From contig JAUIRK010000855.1 of NCBI GenBank assembly GCA_030549495.1, forward strand, positions 754,001 to 818,000: a DNA stretch of 64,000 nt, read 5' to 3'. Positions 47,001 to 59,000 of this stretch are shown one piece after another. The notes under the pieces were generated by a model, which was given only the letters and a program-made list of their open reading frames with translations, did not search any database and was not told the DNA's origin. This DNA comes from Nectonema munidae (lineage: Eukaryota; Nematomorpha; Nectonematoida; Nectonematidae). A program made the position numbers and the translations under genes. Within the stretch, counting starts at the first letter, position 1; every line of letters begins with the position of its first letter.

Positions 47001-50000
47001 AAATAGTGGCACTTTTTGGATTTGATAATTGGGCGGTATTGACTACCAAAAGGATCTAGTAAATCCACACCTACCATTCCAATATTATATTCGTGAAAGC
47101 ATGCTGGCTGAGAAATTTCTACTCTTTTTTTCTTTTTCTTGCTGTATCTTTTTGTTGCAAATATTGGATCGATTGTAAGATAGTTTGATCCAATCAATAC
47201 AACTTTGCTATCTTTCCATTGTACAATGGCAACATCTCCATCACTATAACAATCATAAAAACCTCTATCTTCATTTCTGTTAATTTTTTTTATGGTATCA
47301 GTGGGCACTTTTTGATACGGTTTTCTCTAAGAGTATCAATGGCTTTAAATTCTTTTCTTTTAAGTTCTTTTAAAAGATCATATGAATTGAAAAAGTTGTC
47401 GAAAAAAAGATAATGGGAAGAAGGATTTTCAATAACTTGTGGTAAAGATTTATAACAACATTTCTTCCCAAGCTATGAAACTTGTGATTGCTCGAAGAAC
47501 CGGTGTATGTTTCAAAACAAAAAAGATAACCTGTTGATGAAGCAAGGACCCAATTTTTGAACCCAAATTTGATTGGCTTTCCTTTCAAAAACATTTTAGC
47601 GGAATGTTTTTCAAAAAAAGGTACCATCTGCTCGTCAATGCAGAGTTTTTCGCTGAAAACACTAAACTGTTGTAAAGCCTTGTTCAAAAGGTTCTGTAAC
47701 TTTTGAATTTTCGAAAGTTTATTATTTTTTTCTAAATTTTAATTATCTGCAAAATGGACGTATGCTTTTATCTCTTCGAATCTGTTTCTTGACATCTGTT
47801 TTGCTACAAGCTCACAACAAACATCATCCTCTTTCTTTCAATACATTCTCTGCCGAGTCTGGTGTTGTAGCCTGTCAACAAAGCTATCCCAATAAACTTG
47901 GGTAGCTCTATTTTATTCACATCCAATGCATGATTTTTCTGTGCAGCATATCTATTTTATTCTTCCAATATCATTTTCAATATATCATCATTATAAGACA
48001 ACTTGAACAGTTCAGCTGGTGATTTGTCTTTCAATTCAGAATTTTTAAACTTTATGGGAGTCATACTTTCATGTCTAAGTGGCTCTAAATATTTTGATTT
48101 TTTCCATTTAGGTAGTTCTTCCTTCACTTTTTTAGAACATGACGAGAGACTTTCACATTGGTTTTTAGGAGTCAAAAAACATCCAGTCTGCCTGAAACAT
48201 CGTTTGGTAAAAGTTTTGTTGTTGAATCATTATCATCTTCTTCCTCCCAGTCAGTCAAACTTCCATCACCTGTTTCAGAAGGCAGAATTACTATGCGTGT
48301 AACATTTTTATCGTCACACTAATACGCTATCAATTGCTTCTGAAAGAGTAAGCATTGAAACGATCTCTCCATTTTCATTGTTATTATCACTACTTTCAGA
48401 GTGAGACATTGCGAGGATAATGAAACAAAATCAAAGTAATGGAGAGGAAAAAATAATTTATATAAAGGAGAGCAAACAAAGTTCATTTTTGATAAATTAC
48501 GTAAACTAGTTTATCAAAACTATAATGTCTATTTTTTAATAATGTATACGTGTGCCCATTGTTCCTCTACAGGAACATCCTGTGTCTTTCTTATTTTAGT
48601 TTTGTTGTCTTAATTTTTGTTATTTTAGTTCAATTAAATTTAAAACTAGTCCACTTCACAAGTTTAAACACTTTTTTCCATACTTTTTATTAAGCTGGGC
48701 ACACATTTTTTGTTTTTGTGTGCACTATACATAAATTATATAAAATGTATGAACTTTAAATGAAATTAAAGCTTGTGGTAGCCAAGTTTTTAACTTATTC
48801 TCTCCGTCAAACGCCGCATCCATTGGAAATTACCGTTCCTAAAGGTTCTGCTCTTTTACAATCATACTTAATCGGGGGTTGTATAGGGATCGATATAGAC
48901 GCGTAGCCCTTCTTTCCAGGTGACCGCTAATACAGGTTCTATTGTAACAATATTATTCTATAATGTCAGAATTGTTTGCTTTATTTGATGTTATGTTTGT
49001 GTCTACAATAAATACGGTGAACAATATTTCCAATTTATTCTGAGATTCTCTAAATATTTAAAAATGATTACTTTAACAAAAGAAATAATGTTTGAAATAA
49101 GCATGCATATATATTATTTTTTCAAACTGTGTAAATTACACTACAAGTCCTATTTTCAGTAATAACAATCTTTATGAAGTGGAATTGCTCATAGAACACA
49201 AATATCTCTGTCCAGTTTATTTTAAAAGAATATATGTCTGAAACTGAACCATAAACAAGTAAAGTAATATGGAAAGTCTACTCACCAAGTCGAACAAGTT
49301 TTTTAATGATATAAAATAGATATAAAATTCAAAATTATTTGTGGAGTAAAAGTGGTTTGGACTATTAAGTTTTGTCAGAAGGGGGATAAAGGTAGACCTA
49401 ATTTAGCTTGGATGGAGAACAAACAATGATGCAAAAAGTTTGGGCTCAGATTGGAGGAAGTTAGGGACAGATTTCTTTGGAGACGCAAAATGAAGCTTGC
49501 ATAAATGATTATTTAAATATAAATAAAAAATAGTGTTTAGAATAAAATTAAGTTTTGATATCTTTTTCATGATAATGTATTTTTAATGTAACGAAAATAT
49601 TTCTCTTGCCAATACATCCAAAAAATTATTCTAACCAGTTTATTTGCAATGTGTCCCCATTCCTCGAAGACCGATTTCATCAATTCCATAATAAAATGGA
49701 AATTATTTTTGTACTTTTAAGATGAACAAACTGATGCCGAATAGTTCTGAAATCGAAAGCAAGGTTCAGTTCTGCAAGCTCGCAAGAAGTAAAGCTTTTG
49801 AAAAAGCGATTGCTGTCAATGAACCCAAAAAGTTGCTCATCTCTCAAATGATTCGCCTAGATTCTCTCGTAATTCCTCTCTTTTTACGATGTTTCAGCTT
49901 CCCTATAATTCTCTATATATATTGCAATGAACTTTAAAGCACGGTTAGAGTGGCGGAGTCGAAGTTGATAAAGTCCGAGATTTTAAAGGGATAGAAGTCA

Positions 50001-53000
50001 GTATCTAATAAAATTTAGGAGTATTATAAAGAAAAAATTGTTACATTTGTTAATTGCCCCCTGAAACTCCTTTGAAATATATAAGTTTAATCATTTTCTT
50101 ATAATCCCATCCCCATTATTAAAATCACACCCCCCCTCCGTACTTAGAGTCCTACAAAATGTCCCTAAGGGTTCCTCTAGAAATAGTAGGATAGGCTCTT
50201 TTAAGTTTTACCCTTCTCCGGTGTAAATATTTTTTTGATTAACAGATGTTATGAGCCTAAAAGTCTCATAATAAAGGTTCATGTTTTTTAATATGTTTTG
50301 CACTAATCTGAATAAATACATGTGAAAAAATGTTAATAAAAAAGTTTTATTTTTCAAATATTACATTTATCACAAACCATATAAGTCAAACTGTGTTCAT
50401 TACAGACATTTTTCTCACATTTATAGCATACTTCTTTTTGCATTCTGCTTTTTTTGATGGGCACAAAAACACCGTTTTCTTTTATATACATTACTTTTTC
50501 TTGTTATAATATTCTCATAGCTTGTTGAACAGACATTTGCAGAAAGTTTTCAGATCTTTTCATGATCAAGTGATGCTGCTAGATCAAGGAGAAATTTATT
50601 TCTCTTATTATGCACATTTGCGTTTCACTCTGGAAAAGTTTCGCTCCAAATAACATATGCATCCAACATCAAGACAATTCATGAAAAAAACCAGAGGCCA
50701 GCGGTTCGTTTTTCTTTTGCAAGTGTATTCGTGGACCAGCTGATCTAAACTATCCACACCTCCTTTTGTAGCATTGTATAAAATGAAAAAAACCAAAAGC
50801 TTTGTTTTTTCGTAATGTGCCAACGATTGTTGGTCCTTTTTTCAACAAAGCCTTTGCAGTATATAAATCGGTGAAAAAATTGTCAAATGTTATATTTCGA
50901 TTTGAATACTCATACTTTTCAACAAGTTGAAAAACTATTTGTTGTGCCACACTTTTTTTCCTTGTGCCTTCTTTGCCAAGATAAGGGATGCCCTTTAGAG
51001 GATAAAAGTTTTTTGAATCACAAATCCAAAAAATCTTCATGCCATATTTATCAGGTTTAGATGGCATGTACTGTTTGAAAGAACATCTTCCATGAAAAGG
51101 AATCAACTGCTCATCTATTGTCAAGTTTGCTCCTGGTGTGTAAAGTTCTTGTAAGTTGTTATTGAAAAGAACCCAAACTTCACGAATGGCTGCAAGTTTG
51201 TCTTTTTCTTTTCTTTCGTTTCTCGAACTTTTATCATCGAATCTTATAAAACGTAAAAAAAACTTGAACCTTTCCAAACTCATAGTGGCTCTAAAAATTG
51301 AAGGTCCATAAACTTTGTTCCAAATCATTTCATAATTTGTGTGATTTTGCTTCAAATGACCAGCACAAAGAATCAATCCAATAAAAGCTTTCAATTCGAT
51401 CGCGTCACAACAATTGTAATTTATTTTATTATTTGTTTTTTTTACTCGATCCAATTACATATTTGATAATAAGACAATGCGAGCAATGATTTCGTCACTA
51501 AACAAAAGTGAGAAATCTTATTATGTTACATTTTTTATTTTTGAAGAAGGCATCGGCTTTGAAGACCAGTTAGTTCTATCTTTGCATGTAAAATCTTTTT
51601 CTCGCGAAGATCTATCGCTATCTTGATAACAAAAACTTTGTTCACTGTTTTCAGAATCGCTCTCTTTTAGAGAAAAATGATCTGATTCAGAATTTGAACT
51701 TATAAAGTCAATGTTTTCAGGATCACTTTCGTTACAATTATTTATAAACGAAATATCCTGGACAGTAATTTTGGATTTGGGCATTTGTAACTCAATACAA
51801 ATAAACAGTAAAAAGGAAATGTTGTCAAAATAAGACAAACAAAAAATGAGAATAAACAGATGAACAAAAATAAAAAATGACAAAGTGTAATATATGCAAG
51901 TTTTTTATAGTGTATGCTTTCTATACATACGCGCTTGCATGTAAGAGTCTGCCAATCACATTACGACGTTTATCAAGAGAAAACTTGTTTGATACAATCA
52001 ATCAAAGAGATCAAGTGAAAGCAATATATCATTGATGAAGAAAGAAAGAAAAAAGTCGTTAGAAAGAATACATCGCAAAGAATGAGTGATTGAATATTAT
52101 ATGTGATTTGTCTAGAGGTTTTAAATCGTGTATGAGCCTACTAGGCACACGTTATACGGAGAAGGGTTAATTTCATTTCATATTTACTTATTAAAGTGAG
52201 CTATAGTTAGTTATATATTCAGGATAAATATTTGTATGCGTCCATTAAACAACTTTTTTAAGTGTAAACGTAAAATTTTTTATAATTTGCAAAACACTCT
52301 AATATATAATATATAGGAAAGTATGAAAAATGAAACAAAATTAATTTTTTTTATTTTTCAAATTCAACGCGTCCATTAATGTAAAATGGTTGGAAAACGC
52401 TGGCCTCGACTTTAACGCGTCGAAGTTCATCCCTGAAATTAATGCAATTTTTTCTAAAAAGTTTTACACAGCTTGTTGACGATTTATTACGTACAGGCTT
52501 ATTTCAATTTTAGGTTGCTTAGTTAATTAGTGAGAGTAATTAATTAGTTGTTAATTAATTAATTAGTTTGCTTAGTTAGAGCGAATTTCGCGAGTAACTA
52601 GGGTTAACCCATTAATGTTCCAGAGTCGACTTTATAAAAATACGGTCGGCTACTTTTTGATACAAATCGTCTGATTATTCTGGGCGTTAAGGGCTTACGT
52701 TTGTATAAACCTTGTTTCATTATGCTTTTTGTGTTCGTTTTAAAGTTTTTTGCGTAGAAAGAGGATCGTGACATCCTTTTGTAAGCTTAATCTCGTTTAA
52801 AAAGGTTTTCATTCGCGTAATTGATTCGGAAATGCACAGTTGGTTTTAAAGAAGTGTCTTCATAGATTTTCTTTTTCTGAGCAGAGAAATTAATTATTGT
52901 GTTAGACATCAAAAATATAAGGGCCTAAAAAATTATACCTGGACAAGACTTCTTGACACAACGATAATAATGAATAGTGGAAATAAAAACTCTGTTAGAC

Positions 53001-56000
53001 AGGCAATATTTGTAGCCGTTCAAATGCACTTGGTATATAGATGTTTATTATTTGAATATAGAAAAAGGGAAACTAGAGCGTTGTAAAGGTGAAACTAAAA
53101 TGAAACTAATTTAAATTGGTGTACAGTTGTTATAGGAAATGAAATGCATCTCTTAATGTGATTTCCTATTATTGCAAGCATCATATAAACGCATACGGTA
53201 TGCGGCGAATCGTAGCACGCTTGCTACAATCAATGGCCTCTCTCTAACACTTTGATCCTGCCGCCTTTTTAATCGTAGCACGCTACAATCAATGGACCCT
53301 CTCTAACACTTTGATCCTGCCGCCTTTTCTTCATTTTGCAAGCACGCATCTTGAACAAGCACATTTTTCATCATCATCACCGTTTTCTAGGCAAGTGCAA
53401 CAACTGCTAGCACATGTGATGTCATATTTACTAAGTGAGCGATGAACTTTAACTCGTTGCATAACCCAACGCATTTTTCTCGCTCAATGCCATAAAATTA
53501 TATCAATTAAACCTCTTAGATTTATTTTTTCCAAACCTCTCATATTTAATTTTTTTATTTTTCGATAATGTTAAATTAATTGAAAAGTTAGATAAATCTA
53601 TAACTGTTTGATAGTTTTTTATTAGTCATATAATAATTAGATTTGAATTTTCAATTTAACTTTGCATTTTGGATAAGCTTTTGAATATTGTTTTATTATT
53701 TTTTTGGTAATGTTGCACTATCCGTGCATTGATGAAAAGCAATTTTAATTGGAAAGAAGTTGTTCAATGATATAATGCTTTCATATGTCAATCTTTTCTT
53801 GAATGCGATTATAGTTTGAGTATCGCACTATACGTGCATTGTAGCAAATACAGTCTATGCCTGCCTCCATAATACGAGTATATCTACATGATACACATAT
53901 AGTGCGATGCATAATGCTGTGATGAAGAGATGATGAGCTGTATGAGACAGGGACGCTCTCTTATACTATATCGGATAGAAAACATTTGAGAGAAAAGAGT
54001 ACAAGCGAAAAACAAACTTTTGAAATGAAAACAGTGAAGGAGAGAGAAGGTATTTCACAAATGTTATTGCGTCTTGAAAATTCAATAACTCTTGATTAAA
54101 ATTTCAGCACAAATTTAATATTGTCTTCCTCTTTTTAAATATCTCGTCCATGTTGCACTATGCCTGTATTGTCCATAATACTGGTCTTCAATTTGTATGT
54201 GTGTGTATGTGTATAGTAGTGAAGAGAGAGAAACACAGACTATCCCCACGCACTATATGTGTATCATGTAGATATACTCGTATTATGGAGGCAGGCATAT
54301 GCTACAATGCACGTATAGTGAGTGCGATACTCAAACTATAATCGCATTCAAGAAAAGGTTGACATATGAAAGAAAGCATTATATCATTGAACAACTTCTT
54401 TCCAATTAAAATTGCTTTTCATCAATGCACGGATAGTGCAACATTACCCAGTTTTTAGCATAGTTATATTTTTTTGTGGGTATTTATTACTTCTTCTCTG
54501 ATACTTTTGTTGAAAAGCACAATATTTTCATTTCTTCTTTCATGATTATGATCCACCTTTTTTGAAATGGCATTTTGACCATCTTTATTGAATATGAGCT
54601 TCCCTAAGTAAAATTTAAGCTATATTTAAGAAACAACTTTAACCTAATCTACATTCTATCAATAGTATTTTATACAATTTTTTTATAAACTATTTTAGAT
54701 GTTTTTGATATATAATTTTAATTAGTCGATGTAGTATTTTTAATACCCATTAATGACCAACCTCTAGCATGTGTTTTGTGGTAATATATTATTAGTTTGA
54801 TAGATAAAAAACATAATTACACATTTATAAACTTGCTAGAAACAAAATATATTATTTTAGACCAAAAAACAAATCCTAACCTAAAAGTTATATTGTCCTA
54901 AAGGGAAACATATCGTTTCATTATGTTTGTAAAAATGCATTCAATTTAAAATAATAAAAAATATTTGAAGAAACAACAAATTTATTGCACGAAAAAATTA
55001 GTATTACCATTTTGAGTGAAAAGCGTTGAAGCAGTGCATATGAAGAGCAACATTACATAATAAATCTTTTTTAGTGCCGTTTTTGCAAAATTGAAAGTTC
55101 GCGGTTTTCATCAGTACTATCTACATCGCTTATTATTGAATTTTCCGGTGGACATATGAAGATTTGAGCAGAGGTCATCATTTAAAATTGAAAATGCTTC
55201 ATTTACATTCTTTTTTTATAATATTAATACTTTTTTACAGCACCATACACTTAGAATATATATATTGAATAAATTAGGAGCTACGATTAGTCAGTCCCAT
55301 GCAATCAGAATTATCTGTTCATCCCTCATTTAGTAAATATGACATCATATGTGCTTGCAGCTGCATTGTAGTATCCGAGTATTAGCTCTAAACGATTTCA
55401 CGCGATTCTAGTGTAGTTAGTAGGAGTTATTCATTGTCATTCAATTCATTTTTTCTAAGTTTGCTTTTTGCTGTTTGCTTACTCAAACAATAAAAAATTT
55501 TTATCAAAAAAAAGTTCTTTTTCACTGCTTGGCCGAATAATAAATGTGTGTATAGATGAGAGAAAAGCCAGGAGTTGCAAAGTTTTATAATTTGTTCCTT
55601 CAGTTTCCTTACTTGCTATATATTCAAAAAGAGATGGTCTATCTTTGTCACCTGGTAGGATTGGCCAAGCTCTTTCATCTGATCTGATAAAAAAGTATTA
55701 ATATTTTTTAGATTTTAAACGAATCAAATTATAGTTATCCTTCAAGGAGTTGATATGGTTCAATATAATATTGCCGAATACTCTATCTTCTTGGTAAATT
55801 GATTGCTCAAAAATAGTTTCTCGATTTTCCAATATCGCGAAAGGTAAATTACTCAAAAATGGGATTCAAATAAGAATTTCCAAAATTAAAACACAACCTC
55901 ATTTAAAATGAACAGATAATATTGAGAAAACTTTTGGTGGAGTCTTTTATCAAACATATTGCTTTTTTATTGTAGACACAACTCCTAATTTCCTCATTTC

Positions 56001-59000
56001 TTTTTTTGTCTATTAGCGTTTACCCCCCCCCCCCCCCCCCATCATCCTTCTAAGCATTTTCATTTCAGTTGTCATTTTTTTACTTTCATCTTTTTTATTC
56101 AAGCTCCATCATTCACAACCATATGTCAATATCGGTCGAACAAGTGTGGTGTAAATCTTCGCTTTGAGTTTCATTGGCATTCTTTTATCACTGATGATCG
56201 CTTTAACCTCTTTCCATTTTAACCGGCTGGCATTGACTCTGCTTGGACGTCCCTTTCACAGCTTCCATTATCCATAATTTATGTTCCCAAGTATTTGAAA
56301 TTTTTCACTTGTTTAAGTATTTCTATATGTTTTTTCAAGCCCATCAAATGCACTACAATGCTCCTTCTGAAATGCAACTGTGTTATTTTGTTAGCGGGAT
56401 CGATTTTGCATAAGAGTAACCAAGTAGAAGCAACACTTAAATTCAATCCATTGCTGAATAACTTTTACCGCCAATTTTCAATTTTTATCTGTGGTCTATA
56501 ACTTGATAAAAGTTTGTCTAGAATGTCAACCATACCTTGGTTGTACTTTTTGGAAATGTGATTTGTCTACTATCTTTATAATTTTATATTATGGTCTACT
56601 TTTAGCCAGAGGAAGGTGAGAGCAAACGTTTGATTGGATGATTACGATTGCATTGTCCTCCACAAACATTAACGTTTCTCTCACGCCCATAATCGAATTC
56701 TCCTTTCTACATAACACGCTTTTTTGACATCGACATTTATTGATGCGGTATAACGAATACAAACAGATTAATTTTGACTCAATTCTGCTTAAAAAGATGA
56801 GATCTTTGATATTTTATTGTCAACCACAAGTTTTAATATTTTTGAAAGAATTTCTTGACTTTGTCTTTTTGCTAATTCCGAGAAGCTCCAGTCTTAGAGT
56901 TAGGGTTAAGGTATCATTTTACAAAAAATTGACCAATATATTTTCAATCAATATCCAAACGAAGTCCATCTTGTTTTACGCAGATGTTTGACATAAGTGC
57001 TGACATATGGGAATATTCTTGTAGCAAAATTTAAAAAAATGGTCTATTACTCAAAGGAAGTAAATCATTATTAAACCAGGGGCGCACATCCGGGAGGGGG
57101 CAAGGGGGAATGATATTACAATTACAAGATATTAATTTTTATTTTGTTTAAATATTTGTTTCATTTATAAAATAACTGCCTTTCAAAAAACAATTCTTCA
57201 AAAAACTAAATAAAATTAAAATATAGCTATTTTTATTGAGATGAGTTGTGATATTAGGCAAAACGTTCATATGCCAACCGTTTTACGAAAAATAGTCTTA
57301 TGAAAAAAGCGTAAAAGAGTCTAAAAAAATTGAAAAAACGGTTTTATAAAACAATAGTGCTAATTGATCTGCATGAATAGAGTAAATTGTCTATGGCAAG
57401 AATTGTATTATAAAAATAGAGCAAATTTTTAATGGAAAGAATTGTCTTATAAAAATAGGACTGGAAGTTTTATAAAAATAATAGAGCGCATTCTCTTATA
57501 AAAATAATGGGGCAAATTGAGCATGAGGCAAATCGTCTTATGAAAATTATGATGCAAATTATTTTGTGAAAATAATGGGGCAAATTGTTTTATGAAAATA
57601 GTTAGGCGAATTGTCCATGAGACAAAATGTCTTATGAAAATAATGGGGCAAATTGTCCATGAGACAAAATGTCTTATGAAAATAATGGGGCGAATTGTTC
57701 ATGGGACGAACGGTCTTATGAAAATAATGGGGCGAATTGTCCTATGAAAATAATGAGGCGAATTGTCCATGGGACCAACTGTCTTATGAAAATAATGGGG
57801 CGAATTGTCTTATAAAAAGAATGGGGCGAAATGTCTGAGGACCTTTTAAAGGATTGCCTGAATATTTGGTCTCCCGTGGTATTTCCAGACCACTAATTTT
57901 GAAAATTGCAACAAAAAAATTTCGCCCCCCAATAATTTTGAGGATGTGCGCCCCTGTATTAAACTGTTAAGGTTTTTGCTGAACTTGACAGATTGAAAGT
58001 CCAATTTTTTTTCCATTTGAAGTTGAATGTCATCAATATTTTCATTTTTAGTCAAAATTTCCATTTCGCCAGTAACAGGCAGCAAAACTTCATACAGGAC
58101 TTCTTCATCCATTTCTTCAGTGTCAGAAACATTATAATTTTTAGGAGCCAAATGCATACATCAATATCATCTTCGTTATAAATATGTTTCTGCAAGCTCA
58201 TAAATATTAGATAGATTTAGTTCTATTGGTGCGACAGTCAGAAACCCCCTTTAAAAAGGAAAACTTCTAACTTAAATGATTAATTGATTCGATTTTAGGT
58301 TTTTTTGCACAACCAATTAATCAATGTTCCACTTGTTAAACATTTCAATATTTTATATTATGTATGTTTTTCTCACAATTTAAATTTATTTTTTTAATGT
58401 TTGTGAAGGTGAAAAGAGAAAAAAAAATTGTTTTACCCGATACGCTCAACTAAAATAATTTTATTTTTCTTTATTATATTATTACAAGTTTTACTTACCT
58501 TTTGGATATCCGAAGTGAAAATAGACGCCGGGACTTTGCCAGGGATTCAAATACCGCTTACCAAAATGTCACAAAATTCATCACATAAAACTAAAAGATT
58601 TCATTATCTCTGTGAAAGCCACAAAAAACGTTCTTTTCTTTCAAACATATTTTTAGTAGAGTTATGTTATGCGGGTAAGGCCGTTGCTTTAGAATCTTGG
58701 AATATCATTTAATCCAATTTATTCCTTTTTTCAGACGATAGAGGATGGGTATGCAGGGCCGAGTGTTTTTGGAGTTGAAAGCAGGAATGGCGAACTCAAT
58801 CCAGATTTAAATCTGGAATCCATCATCAACATCATCGACTATTTCAAGAAGCAAAAGAATTTGCCGAAGAAAATAGTTTACACGGTTTCCTTTCATTTTC
58901 CCTTTGTGATTAGAGCAATCATTTTATTATCTTGTCTCCTACATTCTTATCGTAATTAGCTTACCGGACATTTTGCCAAAAAATATTTCAGAAAAGCAAG

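Noticed and set aside
54150-54341. Cys-rich 63-codon + frame
   Set aside because: It reads through the foldback element's centre and right arm. The inverted arm explains the sequence.
58428-58712. 94-codon + frame just before PPP5C exon 4
   Set aside because: It begins with a hydrophobic, AT-rich run and ends inside intron 3 before the acceptor. It does not join the PPP5C frame.
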